64,000 nt of DNA, taken from Paucibacter sediminis (GTDB taxonomy: Bacteria; Pseudomonadota; Gammaproteobacteria; Burkholderiales; Burkholderiaceae_C). The DNA is taken from contig NZ_CP116346.1 of NCBI RefSeq assembly GCF_030254645.1, forward strand, positions 1,406,001 to 1,470,000, given 5' to 3'. Below, one piece after another: positions 34,907 through 43,806 of the stretch. The position numbers and the translations under genes are program-made. Numbering within the stretch: position 1 is the stretch's first letter; every line of letters begins with the position of its first letter. Below the pieces are notes generated by a model. It was not told where the DNA came from and ran no database searches. It worked only from the letters and a program-made list of their open reading frames with translations.

Positions 34907-36208
34907 ATGTCCAACCTCATCGTCCACGGCGGCGCCCCCTTGGCCGGCCGCATCGTTCCCTCGGCCAACAAGAACGCCATCCTGCCCATCTTGTGCGCCA
35001 CCCTGCTCACGGCCGAGCCGGTGCGGTTGCGCGGCATCACCGAGATCACCGACGTCAAGAAGATCCTCGAGGTGTTCCGCAGCCTGGGCAGCTCGGTGGA
35101 GGTGGACTTCCAGACCGGCATCCTCGACGTGCACCACAAGAGCACGCATTTCGACCCGGCCAGCGACCGCCTGCCCGAGGAAATGCGCTCCAGCATCATG
35201 CTGGTGCCGGGCCTGATGGCGCGCTTCGGCGCGGCGCGCATCGAGGACGATGTGAAGGGCTGCACCCTGGGCGCGCGCGAGATCGACCCGCATGTGGAGG
35301 TGTTCGAGCGCTTTGGCGCGGTGGTGGAGCGTCAGAGCGACGGCCTGCTGCTGAACGTGCCGGGCCGGCTGCGCGCCAACGACCACTGGACCGACTACGC
35401 CTCGGTCACCACCACCGAGAACTTCGTGCTCTGCGCCGCGCTGGCCGAGGGCACCTCCACGCTGATGAACGCCGCCAGCGAGCCGCATGTGCAGGAGTTC
35501 TGCGCCTTCATGCAGATGCTCGGCGCCAAGCTGGAGGGTCTGGGCACCTCGCGCCTGAAGATCAGCGGCGTCGAGAAGCTCGGCGGCGGCGACTTCACCT
35601 TTGCCGAAGACTTCCACGAGATCGTCACCTTCCTGGCGCTGGGCGCCATCACCGGCGGCGACGTGCAGGTGAAGAACTCGCAACCCGAGCAGTTCCCGCT
35701 GATCGACCGCACCTTTGCCAAGTTCGGCGTCCGCATCGAGCACAAGGACGGCTGGTCGCGCGCCATCACCACCGGCGCGCTCAAGGTCAAGGAACCCTTC
35801 ACCCGCAACATCCTGCAAAAGGTCGAGGCCGCCCCCTGGCCCTATCTGCCGGTGGACCTGCTGCCCATCTTCGTGGCCCTGGGCGTGAAGGCCGAGGGCA
35901 GCGTGATGTTCTGGAACAAGATCTACGACGGCGCGATGGGCTGGACCAGCGAACTCTCCAAGTTCGGCGCCCATGCCTTCCTCTCCGATCCGCACCGCAT
36001 GGTCACCTTCGGCGGCAAGCCCCTGCATGCGGCCGAGGTCGAAAGCCCCTACATCATCCGCGTGGCCATCGCGCTCTTGATGGTGGCGGCCAGCATCCCG
36101 GGCCGCTCGGTGATACGCCATGCCGCGCCGATCCGCCGCGCGCATCCGCATTTCGTCGAGAACATCTGCTCGCTGGGTGCGCGCATCGAGTGGGTCGAAG
36201 GCGACTAG
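34907..36208 (+). CDS. murA: Divergent MurA-like UDP-N-acetylglucosamine 1-carboxyvinyltransferase
   Basis: About 433 residues. The enolpyruvyl-transferase fold is present, with Lys22 and Asn23 (SANKNAILPILCATLL), an Arg near 94 (EEMRSSIML), the PEP-attacking Cys119 (KGCTLGAREIDPH) and an Asp near 317 (PVDLLPI). However, several segments differ from standard MurA: IPLPGGCxIG-type wording becomes IEDDVKGCTLG, and the expected ENRF region reads WNKIYDG, so one substrate arginine seems replaced. It may be a paralogue with altered specificity rather than the housekeeping enzyme. The stop codon TAG is formed by the first base of the 266-bp element that follows. Confidence 0.85.
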   Translation: MSNLIVHGGAPLAGRIVPSANKNAILPILCATLLTAEPVRLRGITEITDVKKILEVFRSLGSSVEVDFQTGILDVHHKSTHFDPASDRLPEEMRSSIMLVPGLMARFGAARIEDDVKGCTLGAREIDPHVEVFERFGAVVERQSDGLLLNVPGRLRANDHWTDYASVTTTENFVLCAALAEGTSTLMNAASEPHVQEFCAFMQMLGAKLEGLGTSRLKISGVEKLGGGDFTFAEDFHEIVTFLALGAITGGDVQVKNSQPEQFPLIDRTFAKFGVRIEHKDGWSRAITTGALKVKEPFTRNILQKVEAAPWPYLPVDLLPIFVALGVKAEGSVMFWNKIYDGAMGWTSELSKFGAHAFLSDPHRMVTFGGKPLHAAEVESPYIIRVAIALLMVAASIPGRSVIRHAAPIRRAHPHFVENICSLGARIEWVEGD

Positions 36209-36473
36209 GGCCTGTTCACACTACGTTTGCACGATGCGTTGCCACCAGAAAAGCCGTGAACTAGGCGCAAACCGAAGCCGGGGTCACTCCCCCGGCGAGG
36301 CTTTGCAACGACGTGCACGGCTTTTCTGGTGGCAACCCGAAGGGAACGGGGTTGGCAGGGCCCATCTCGTCGTTGAACTCCTTGCCCAGGCAGCCAGCCT
36401 GGGCTGCGTCGTCCGCCTAGACCTGGGCCCTGCCAGCCCCGTTCGCACGGGCAAACGTAGTGTGAACAGGCCC
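36208..36473 (-). mobile_element. 266-bp structured element, copy 1 (TA-flanked, two internal hairpins)
   Basis: Perfect 23-base terminal inverted repeats (36208-36230 and 36451-36473) begin GGGCCTGTTCACACTACG and are flanked by TA on both sides (36206-36207, 36474-36475). Inside are two large hairpins. Stem A is 36238-36258 with 36316-36336, 21 of 21 paired. Stem B is 36344-36364 with 36424-36444, 20 of 21 plus a wobble. Each encloses a smaller hairpin (around 36285 and around 36395). No coding region is present. The sequence aligns best with the reverse complement of the copy at 55460, so I assign it to the minus strand by convention. Confidence 0.85.
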
Positions 36474-36480
36474 TAGGCCC

Positions 36481-37389
36481 ATGCGCGCCCTCATCGGCAA
36501 GGCCCTCACCGCACTGGCAGTCACCTGCTTGGCGGGCGGAGCCTTCGCCCAGGGGGGCGACACGGTGCGCTGGCTGGCGCAGGACCTGCCCCCGCATTTC
36601 AACTATGTAGACGGGCGCCCGCCGCAAAAACCCGCCGACCTCGGCCATGGCGAGCTGGACGGCATGCTGCGCATGCTGATCGCGCGCATGCCGCAGTTCC
36701 AGCATGAGTTTCTCGACGCCAGCCTGCCGCGCTTCGAAACCCTGGTGCGCCAGGGCCAGACGATGTGCTCGGTGCTGCATGTGCGCACGCCCGAGCGCCT
36801 GGGCTGGCTGTACTTCACGCACACCCATCCGGCGCTGTTCTCGCGCCAGATCCATGTGATCGTGCACCGCGACACGCTGGCGCGCCTGGAGGGCATGGGC
36901 CAGCCCCTGCAACTGGCCGAGCTGCTGCAGCGTGGCGACCTGACGGGCCTGCTGCCGCGCGACCGCAGCTTCGGCCCGCGCATCGATGCGATCCTGCAGG
37001 CCCAGGGCAGCCGCGCGCCCAAGACCGCCAGCGCCGCGCGCAATATGCAGGTGCTGGCCATGCTGCGCCTGCGCCGCATGGACTACACGCTCGAATACCC
37101 CTCGGTGGTGGACGAGTACCTGAAGGCCAACGAGGCCCAGGGCGAGCTGGTGAAGATCCCGCTGGCCGAGGCGCGCAGCACCATGGTGGCCACCGTGGCC
37201 TGCAGCCGCAACCCCGAGGGCCGCAGGCAGATCGAGGCGATCGACGCCGCGGTACGCCGGCTCGCCCAGGACCCCAACCGCGAGGCCTGGCTACGCGCCT
37301 GGCGCGGCGATCAGCTCGACGAGGCCGATCGCCAGCGCATCAACCGCTATATGGACGAGCGCGCCAAGGCCGGGCCGCAGATCGACTAA
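36481..37389 (+). CDS. Periplasmic solute-binding-like protein, TIGR02285-type
   Basis: About 302 residues with a signal peptide (ends near GAFAQGG). The mature protein resembles family 3 solute-binding proteins (TVRWLAQDLPPHFNYVDG; FSRQIHVIVHRD; a second lobe with YTLEYPSVVDEYL), of the TIGR02285 sort found in many beta- and gammaproteobacteria. No permease or ATPase gene is nearby, so a sensory or accessory role is as likely as transport. It starts six bases after the 266-bp element's flanking TA and is nine bases from the pseudouridine synthase downstream. Confidence 0.82.
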   Translation: MRALIGKALTALAVTCLAGGAFAQGGDTVRWLAQDLPPHFNYVDGRPPQKPADLGHGELDGMLRMLIARMPQFQHEFLDASLPRFETLVRQGQTMCSVLHVRTPERLGWLYFTHTHPALFSRQIHVIVHRDTLARLEGMGQPLQLAELLQRGDLTGLLPRDRSFGPRIDAILQAQGSRAPKTASAARNMQVLAMLRLRRMDYTLEYPSVVDEYLKANEAQGELVKIPLAEARSTMVATVACSRNPEGRRQIEAIDAAVRRLAQDPNREAWLRAWRGDQLDEADRQRINRYMDERAKAGPQID

Positions 37390-37398
37390 GCGCCGCTC

Positions 37399-38325
37399 GT
37401 GAGTCGCCCACAAAAGCTGGACCTGCCCCTGCGCGAGGGCGTCAGCGCCAGCGCCCTGGCCTGCCCGGCCGGCCCCTGGCCGCTGCTGCTGGACTTCATC
37501 GCCGAGCGCCTGAGCCTGGTAAGTCGCAGGGACTGGCAGGCCCGCATGGCGGCCGGCGAGGTGCTGGACGACCGGGGCCAGGTCTTGCCCCCCGAGGCCC
37601 CCTACCGCGCCGGGCGCCGCGTCTACTACTGGCGCTGGCTGGCCCAGGAGCATGAGATCCCCTTCGAAGAACAGATCCTGTTCCAGGATGACGAGCTGCT
37701 GGTGGCCGACAAGCCGCATTTCCTGCCGGTCACGCCCAAGGGGCGTTATGTGCAGCAGACCCTGCTGACGCGGCTGAAGCGCCGCACCGGCATCGCCACG
37801 CTCACGCCGGTGCACCGGCTGGACCGCGAGACCGCCGGCCTGACGCTGTTTGCCATCCGCCCCGAGAGCCGCGACGCCTACCAGCGCCTGTTCCGCGAGC
37901 GCAGCGTCGAGAAGGTCTACGAGGCGATCGCACCCTGGCGCGCCGAGCTGCGGCTGCCGCTGCCGCTCTGCTACCGCAGCCGCCTGCAGGAGCGCGCCGA
38001 GGCCTTCATGCAGATGCAGGAAGTGGCCGGCGAGCCGAATGCCGAGACCGGGATCGCCCTGATCGAGCGCCTGGGCGAGGCCTGGGCCCGCTATGAGCTG
38101 CGCCCCAGCACCGGCCAGAAGCACCAGCTGCGCGCGCAGATGTGCGCGCTGGGCCTGCCCATCCGCGGCGACCGCATCTACCCCCAGCTGCAGCCCGAGC
38201 AGGCCGAGCCCGACTACCGCGAGCCGCTGTGCCTGCTGGCGCGCAGCGTCGCGTTCACCGACCCCCTGAACGGCCAGCGGCGGCGCTTCGAATCGGCCCG
38301 TCAACTGCCGCTATCCGACACATAG
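37399..38325 (+). CDS. RluA-family pseudouridine synthase
   Basis: About 308 residues from a GTG start. The catalytic motif is HRLDRETAGL near residue 140, with the aspartate that attacks uridine. Supporting blocks are LLVADKPHFLPVTP before it and RPSTGQKHQLRAQMCALGLPIRGDRIYP after it. The N-terminal 80 residues form a small S4-like region. It isomerises uridine in rRNA or tRNA; the exact position cannot be assigned. It is likely transcribed with the preceding periplasmic protein. Confidence 0.9.
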   Translation: MSRPQKLDLPLREGVSASALACPAGPWPLLLDFIAERLSLVSRRDWQARMAAGEVLDDRGQVLPPEAPYRAGRRVYYWRWLAQEHEIPFEEQILFQDDELLVADKPHFLPVTPKGRYVQQTLLTRLKRRTGIATLTPVHRLDRETAGLTLFAIRPESRDAYQRLFRERSVEKVYEAIAPWRAELRLPLPLCYRSRLQERAEAFMQMQEVAGEPNAETGIALIERLGEAWARYELRPSTGQKHQLRAQMCALGLPIRGDRIYPQLQPEQAEPDYREPLCLLARSVAFTDPLNGQRRRFESARQLPLSDT

Positions 38326-38364
38326 CCTGGCATACACTGCCCCGAAATTCGGGGAGCGACAGGC

Positions 38365-41300
38365 ATGGCGGCAAAGGCGACGACGGCAATCAAGTTCGGG
38401 CTCGCGGCCCTGGCAGTGGCGGGTGCGGCGGCGGCAGGCTGGTTCGGCTGGCAGGCATGGCAAGGCCGCGGCGTCAACGAGTTAGGCAGCAGCGCCGAGA
38501 TCGGCGGCGAGCAGGCCGCCTTTGCCTTCAGCGAATGCAAGGCGCGCATGTTCGACGGCTCGCCCGCCATCGCGGTGAGCTTCACCCAGGCGCTGGACCG
38601 CCGCCAGGACTTCGGCGCCCTGCTGAAGGCCAGCGAGGGCGCCAAGGACGGCAAGCCCGAGGACGCGAAGCCGCTGGAAGCGCGCTGGGTGCTGGGCGAC
38701 AACCCGCGCGTGCTCTACCTGCCCTATGTGACGCCGGAGCGCAAATACCGCGTCACGCTGAACGCCGGGCTGGCCGCCAAGTCGGGCGCCAAGCTGGCCA
38801 CGCCGCAGAGCTGCGAGCTGCTGAGCGAAGCCATGCCCACCAGCTTCTACTTCGCCAGCCGCGGCGTGGTGCTGCCGGCCGAGCAGAACGGCGGCCTGCC
38901 GGTGGTGAGCGTGAACACGCCCGAGGTGGACCTGCAGTTCCTGCGCATCAAGCCCGAGGCCCTGCCGCGCTTTCTGGAGCAGGTGGGCGGCCGGCGCGAG
39001 GAACAACGCCGCGCGCAGCAGAGCGACGAAGAAGGTGGCGAGTACGAGGGCGGCTATTACTGGGACGACGGCGCGCGCCGGCTCAAGGGCCAGGTGGGCG
39101 GCTACATCCTCGACCAGCTGCGCGAGATGTCCGACAGCGTCTACATCGGCCGCTTCGCCACCGATGCGCGGCCGAACCGCCGCAACGTCAGCTACCTGCC
39201 GGTGGAGCGCATCAAGGAGCTGCAGGAGCCCGGGATCTATGTGGCGGTGATGAGCCAGCCCGGCCGCTTTGGCTGGGACTACCAGGTCACGCATTACTAC
39301 GTCACCGACATCGGCCTGCATGTGCGGCGGCACACCGAGCAGCTGGACGTGTTCGCCACCTCGCTGAAGAGCGGGCGCTCGCTCAGCGGCATCGAGCTCA
39401 CCCTGGTGGACGAGCAGGGCAAGGCCCTGGGCCAGGCGCAGAGCGATGGCGATGGCCATGCCGTCTTCAAGGGCCGCAGCGACAAGGCGCGCGCGCTGCT
39501 GGCCAGGCGCGGCAACAAGGAAATGGCGGTGCTGGCGCTGCGCGACCCGGCGCTGGATCTCTCGGAGTTCGACGCCACCGGCCATGCCTCGCGCAACCAC
39601 AAGCTCTTCATCTATGCCGGGCGCGATCTGTACCGGCCGGGCGAATCGTTCCAGGTCTCGGTGCTGGCGCGCGACGCCGACGGCCGCGCGCCGGCCAAAC
39701 CCCTGCCGCTGACCCTCACGCTCAAGAAGCCCGATGGCAGCAGCCTGGTGAACCAGCTGGTCAAGCCCGGCGCGACGGGCGCCGCCTACTACCAGCAAGC
39801 CCTGACCCTGCCCGCCGATGCCCCCACCGGCGGCTGGACCCTGCAGGCCCGCGTGGACCCGGCCGCCAAGCAGCCGGACGCGCAATGGAGCTTCAAGGTC
39901 GAGGAGTTTCTGCCCGAGCGCATGAAGCTGGAACTCAAGGCCGCCGAGGGCGTGATGCGCGGCGACACCGCGCTGGACGTGCAGGTGCAGGGCGACTATC
40001 TCTACGGCGCCCCCGCCGCCGGCAACCGCCTGCAGGCCAGCGTCTATGCCGAGCGCCAGCTCAACCCGCTGGCGCAGAAGCTGCCCGGCTTCCTGTTCGG
40101 CGACTTTGCCGACGACAAGCAGCGTTTCCGTGAAGACCTGGGCGACCAGGAGCTGGACGAGAAGGGCAATGCCGAGCTGCAGCTGGCGCCCAAGCTGGGC
40201 GAGCGCCACTCGCCCATGCTGGTGCGCGGCAGCTTCAGCCTGCTGGAGTCGGGCGGCCGGCCGGTGGTGCGCTCGATCGAGCGCAGCTGGTGGCCCGCCG
40301 CCGAGCTGCTGGCCGTCCGCCCCATGTTCGATCGCAACGTCGCCCAGGAGGGCGCGCTGGCCGAGTTCGAGCTCACGCGCGTGGATGCGGCCGGCAACTT
40401 CAAGCCCGCCAAGGAACCTCTGTCACTCAAGCTGATTTACGAGGAGCGCCAGTGGTACTGGCGCTATGACGACGGCCGCGGCTGGAACTCCGGCTACAAC
40501 ACCAGCGAGGAAGTGGTGGAGGCGCGCAGCATCAAGCTGGATGCGCGCAGCAAGCTGGCCCTGCCGGTGCGCTGGGGCCGCTACCGCCTGGAGATCAGCG
40601 ACCCGGCCACCCAGCAGACGCTGCGCTACGCCTTCTACGCCGGCTGGGGCGCGCAGGACGCCGACGACATGGGCAACCGCCCCGACCGCGTGCAGCTCAA
40701 GCTGCAGGGCGCGCCCTTCAAGCCCGGCGCCCTGGCCAAGCTCAGCATCAAGCCGCCGCACGATGGCGAGGCCCTGCTCACCGTGGAGGGCGACCGCGTG
40801 CTCTACGCCAAGCGCCTGAGCGTGAGCGCCAAGGGCACCGAGGTGGAGATTCCCGTGTCTGCCGACTGGCAGCGCCACGACCTCTACATCACCGTGGCCG
40901 CCTTCCGCCCCGGCAGCCAGGGCGACCGCGTCACCCCCGCGCGTGCGCTGGGCCTGGTACACCTGCCGCTCTACCGCGAGGAGCGCAAGGTCAAGCTGGA
41001 GCTGCAGGCGCCGGCCAAGGCCACGCCCGACAGCCAGCTGCCCGTGCTGGTGAAGGCGCCTGCGCTCGCGGGCAAGCCGGCCATCGTCACCGTCTCGGCG
41101 GTGGACGTGGGCATCCTCAACATCACCCGCTACAAGACCCCCGACCCGGTGGACTTCTTCTTCGGCAAGCACCGCTACGGCGCCGACATGCTGGACCTCT
41201 ACGGCAAGCTGATCGAGAAGATGGAGGGCGGCCAGGCCAAGCAGCGCTTCGGCGGCGACGCCGGCAAGCGCGACACCCAGAGCATGCCGCGCAAGGTCTT

Positions 41301-43473
41301 GCTGGTGGACCTGTTCAGCGGCCCGGTGCAGCTGGACGCCAAGGGCGAGGCCAGGCTGAACCTCAAGCTGCCGGACTTCAACGGCACGCTGCGCCTGATG
41401 GCGGTGGTGAGCAGCGCGGACAGCTATGGCAGCGCCCAGGCCGAGAGCGTGATTGCCGCGCCCCTGGTGGCCGAGCTGGCCATGCCGCGCTTCATCGCCC
41501 CGGGCGACAAGGCCAGCATCGCGCTGGACGTGACCAACCTCAGCGGCGCCACGCAGGAGGTCAAGGTGCAGCTGGAGGCCGGCGCGCCGCTCAAGATCAC
41601 CGGCACGCCCGAACCCATCAAGCTGGCCGACAAGCAGCGCAAGGTGCTGCGCTTCCAGGCCGAGGCCACCGATGCCTGGGGCCTGGCGCCGCTCAAGCTC
41701 ACCGTCACGGCCGGCGCTTCGCTCAAGCTGGTGCGCGAGGCGGCGCTGCAGGTGCAGCCCACCACGCCGCTGACGCGCGAGATCCGCCGCGTGCGCCTGG
41801 AGCCGGGCGCCAGCATGAAGCTGGAGCCCACGCTGCTGGATGCCTACTGGGCCGGCTCGGCCGCGCTCAGCCTGGCCGTCTCCGACAAGCCGCCCATCGA
41901 CGTGCGGGCCCAGGTGCGCGAGCTCTTGATGTATCCCTACGGCTGCCTGGAGCAGACCACCAGCAGCGCCTATCCCCTGGTGTTCATCGACGAGGACGCC
42001 GCCAAGCGCTTCGGCATGAGCCCCATCAGCCGTGAAGAGCGCGCCAAGCGCCTGGACGGCGCCTTCGCGCGCCTCTCGGGCATGCAGCAGCCCAAGGGCG
42101 GCTTCGGGCTCTGGGCCGCCTCCAGCCCCTACGAGGCCTGGCTGAGCGCCTATGTCACCGGCTTCCTGCAGGACGCGCGCGACGGCGGCTTCAACGTGCC
42201 CGAGACCATGCTCAAGCGCAGCCTGGAGGCGCTCACCGAGCAGTTCCAGCGCGCGCCGGCCTTCCAGACCCAGCCGCCCAAGGCCTTCAAGCGCGATGCC
42301 AACGGCCGCCTGAGCGACTACCGCGAGGTGGAGCTGCTGCGCATGGCGCACCAGCGCTTTGCCGAGGCCGCGCATGCCGGCTACATCCTGGCGCGCGAGC
42401 AGAAGGCGCCGCTGGCCACGCTGCGCACCCTGCACGAAAGCTACCGCGGCAATGCGCGCTCGCCGCTGCCGCTGATCCACCTGGGCCTGGCGCTCAAGCT
42501 GATGGGCGACGAGGCGCGCGCCAAGGTGGCGCTGGACGATGCCATGAAGGCCGCCTACGGCCTGCAGCCCGAGCAGAGCGAGGGTAGCGGCTGGTGGTGG
42601 GGCGAGTGGCTGGGCGACTACGGCTCCAAGGTGCGCGACCTGGCCCTGGGCTATGCCCTGCTGCAGCGCCACCAGATCGTGCACGAGCGCCGCGAGGGCC
42701 TGCTGTTCGACCTGGCCGGCGACTTCGACCGCCGCCGCTACTTCTCCACCCAGGAGCGCCTGGCACTCTTCCTGGCCGCCAACAGCGCCATGGGTGCGGC
42801 CAGCGCGAATGAGAAGGGCTGGAAGGCCAGCCTCACCCAGGGCAGCAGCGCCAGCACCGCCTGGGCCGGCAGTGGCACGCAGCAGCAAGCCATCGAACCC
42901 GCCAAGCTCAAGGCCGGCGTGAGCCTGAAGAACGAGGGCGCCGGCACGGTGTTTGTGGAGGTGGCGGCGCAGGGCTACCCGGTCAAGTTGCCGGCCGCGC
43001 AGGAAGATCGCATCAGCATCGAGCGCGCCCTCTTCAGCACCGATGGCAAGCCGGTGAGCGCGCGTACTTTCAACACCGGCGACATGCTGATCGTGCGCCT
43101 GCGCGTGCAAGCCAACAAGCAGGCCATCAAGGACGGCCTGGTGGTGGACCGCATCCCGGCCGGCTTCGAGGTCGAGAACCTCAACCTCAGCCAGGGCCCG
43201 CAGGCCGGCGAGTTCACGGTGGAGGGCACGAACATCGCGGCCGCCAACGCCAACGCGCGCATCGTCCACACCGAGTACCGCGACGACCGCTTCGTGGCCG
43301 CCGCCAAGCTCGACGGCAGCCGCCTGGAGCTGTTCTACCTGGTGCGCGCCGTGACCCCAGGCCGCTACGTGGTGCCGGCGCCCTACGCCGAAGACATGTA
43401 CCGCCCCGAGATCCGCGGCATCGGCAAGGCGGAGGGCGAGATCACGGTGGTGGACAAGCGTGCGGTTCCGTAA
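38365..43473 (+). CDS. Bacterial alpha-2-macroglobulin (YfhM-like)
   Basis: About 1702 residues. An N-terminal hydrophobic stretch (residues 10-30, no clear lipobox) should anchor it to the inner membrane facing the periplasm. A string of MG beta-sandwich domains follows, including a bait-region-like segment. The thioester motif GCLEQ is at residues 1193-1197, within YPYGCLEQTTSSAYPLV, and the thioester-domain helices continue to about 1480. Such proteins trap proteases that enter the periplasm and protect the cell envelope. It precedes pbpC, the usual partner, so the pair forms a conserved defence and repair unit. Confidence 0.95.
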   Translation: MAAKATTAIKFGLAALAVAGAAAAGWFGWQAWQGRGVNELGSSAEIGGEQAAFAFSECKARMFDGSPAIAVSFTQALDRRQDFGALLKASEGAKDGKPEDAKPLEARWVLGDNPRVLYLPYVTPERKYRVTLNAGLAAKSGAKLATPQSCELLSEAMPTSFYFASRGVVLPAEQNGGLPVVSVNTPEVDLQFLRIKPEALPRFLEQVGGRREEQRRAQQSDEEGGEYEGGYYWDDGARRLKGQVGGYILDQLREMSDSVYIGRFATDARPNRRNVSYLPVERIKELQEPGIYVAVMSQPGRFGWDYQVTHYYVTDIGLHVRRHTEQLDVFATSLKSGRSLSGIELTLVDEQGKALGQAQSDGDGHAVFKGRSDKARALLARRGNKEMAVLALRDPALDLSEFDATGHASRNHKLFIYAGRDLYRPGESFQVSVLARDADGRAPAKPLPLTLTLKKPDGSSLVNQLVKPGATGAAYYQQALTLPADAPTGGWTLQARVDPAAKQPDAQWSFKVEEFLPERMKLELKAAEGVMRGDTALDVQVQGDYLYGAPAAGNRLQASVYAERQLNPLAQKLPGFLFGDFADDKQRFREDLGDQELDEKGNAELQLAPKLGERHSPMLVRGSFSLLESGGRPVVRSIERSWWPAAELLAVRPMFDRNVAQEGALAEFELTRVDAAGNFKPAKEPLSLKLIYEERQWYWRYDDGRGWNSGYNTSEEVVEARSIKLDARSKLALPVRWGRYRLEISDPATQQTLRYAFYAGWGAQDADDMGNRPDRVQLKLQGAPFKPGALAKLSIKPPHDGEALLTVEGDRVLYAKRLSVSAKGTEVEIPVSADWQRHDLYITVAAFRPGSQGDRVTPARALGLVHLPLYREERKVKLELQAPAKATPDSQLPVLVKAPALAGKPAIVTVSAVDVGILNITRYKTPDPVDFFFGKHRYGADMLDLYGKLIEKMEGGQAKQRFGGDAGKRDTQSMPRKVLLVDLFSGPVQLDAKGEARLNLKLPDFNGTLRLMAVVSSADSYGSAQAESVIAAPLVAELAMPRFIAPGDKASIALDVTNLSGATQEVKVQLEAGAPLKITGTPEPIKLADKQRKVLRFQAEATDAWGLAPLKLTVTAGASLKLVREAALQVQPTTPLTREIRRVRLEPGASMKLEPTLLDAYWAGSAALSLAVSDKPPIDVRAQVRELLMYPYGCLEQTTSSAYPLVFIDEDAAKRFGMSPISREERAKRLDGAFARLSGMQQPKGGFGLWAASSPYEAWLSAYVTGFLQDARDGGFNVPETMLKRSLEALTEQFQRAPAFQTQPPKAFKRDANGRLSDYREVELLRMAHQRFAEAAHAGYILAREQKAPLATLRTLHESYRGNARSPLPLIHLGLALKLMGDEARAKVALDDAMKAAYGLQPEQSEGSGWWWGEWLGDYGSKVRDLALGYALLQRHQIVHERREGLLFDLAGDFDRRRYFSTQERLALFLAANSAMGAASANEKGWKASLTQGSSASTAWAGSGTQQQAIEPAKLKAGVSLKNEGAGTVFVEVAAQGYPVKLPAAQEDRISIERALFSTDGKPVSARTFNTGDMLIVRLRVQANKQAIKDGLVVDRIPAGFEVENLNLSQGPQAGEFTVEGTNIAAANANARIVHTEYRDDRFVAAAKLDGSRLELFYLVRAVTPGRYVVPAPYAEDMYRPEIRGIGKAEGEITVVDKRAVP

Positions 43474-43543
43474 TGAGTTGATGGGCTGTTTGCGCCGCGG
43501 CCCAGGTCGGCAGGCACGAAGGGCGCGCGCCACCACAGGTGTT

Positions 43544-43789
43544 GGCAAAGCCCTGGGCGGGTGGCCGCGGCGGCCATTTGCGCTGCCGAGGCGCACAGGG
43601 CCTTGCGGCCGCGCGCGTACTCGCGCGCCTCAAGCGCTGGATTGGCGCACTTTGTCTGAACGCAGCGAGCTGCAGGCGAGCGCAGTGAGTTGTGCGCCAG
43701 GCCGCAAGGCCCGAGCACCGCAGGGAAGCCCGAGCAGCGCGAGGGCCTGCGCAGCCTGGCCGCCGCGGCCACCCGCCCAGGGATTTGCC
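43544..43789. repeat. Nested inverted-repeat structure before pbpC
   Basis: The 333-base gap between the alpha-2-macroglobulin gene and pbpC contains three nested inverted repeats. The outer arms are 43544-43576 and 43757-43789, 32 of 33 paired, including a perfect 26-base part starting CCCTGGGCGGGTGG. The middle arms are 43598-43610 (GGGCCTTGCGGCC) and 43700-43712. The inner arms are 43643-43650 (TGGCGCAC) and 43692-43699. The centre (TGAACGCAGCGAGC, GCGCAGTGAGTTGTGCG) resembles a stem-loop repeat seen in other Burkholderiales. No gene is apparent. Confidence 0.75.
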
Positions 43790-43806
43790 GCTCGCCACCT
43801 CTGCGC

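Noticed and set aside
36204-36477. CTAG as a four-base target duplication for the 266-bp element, as in IS5-type insertions
   Set aside because: Copy 1 would fit CTAG on both sides, but copy 2 has CTAG on the left and CTAA on the right. TA is the only flank shared by both copies and both ends.
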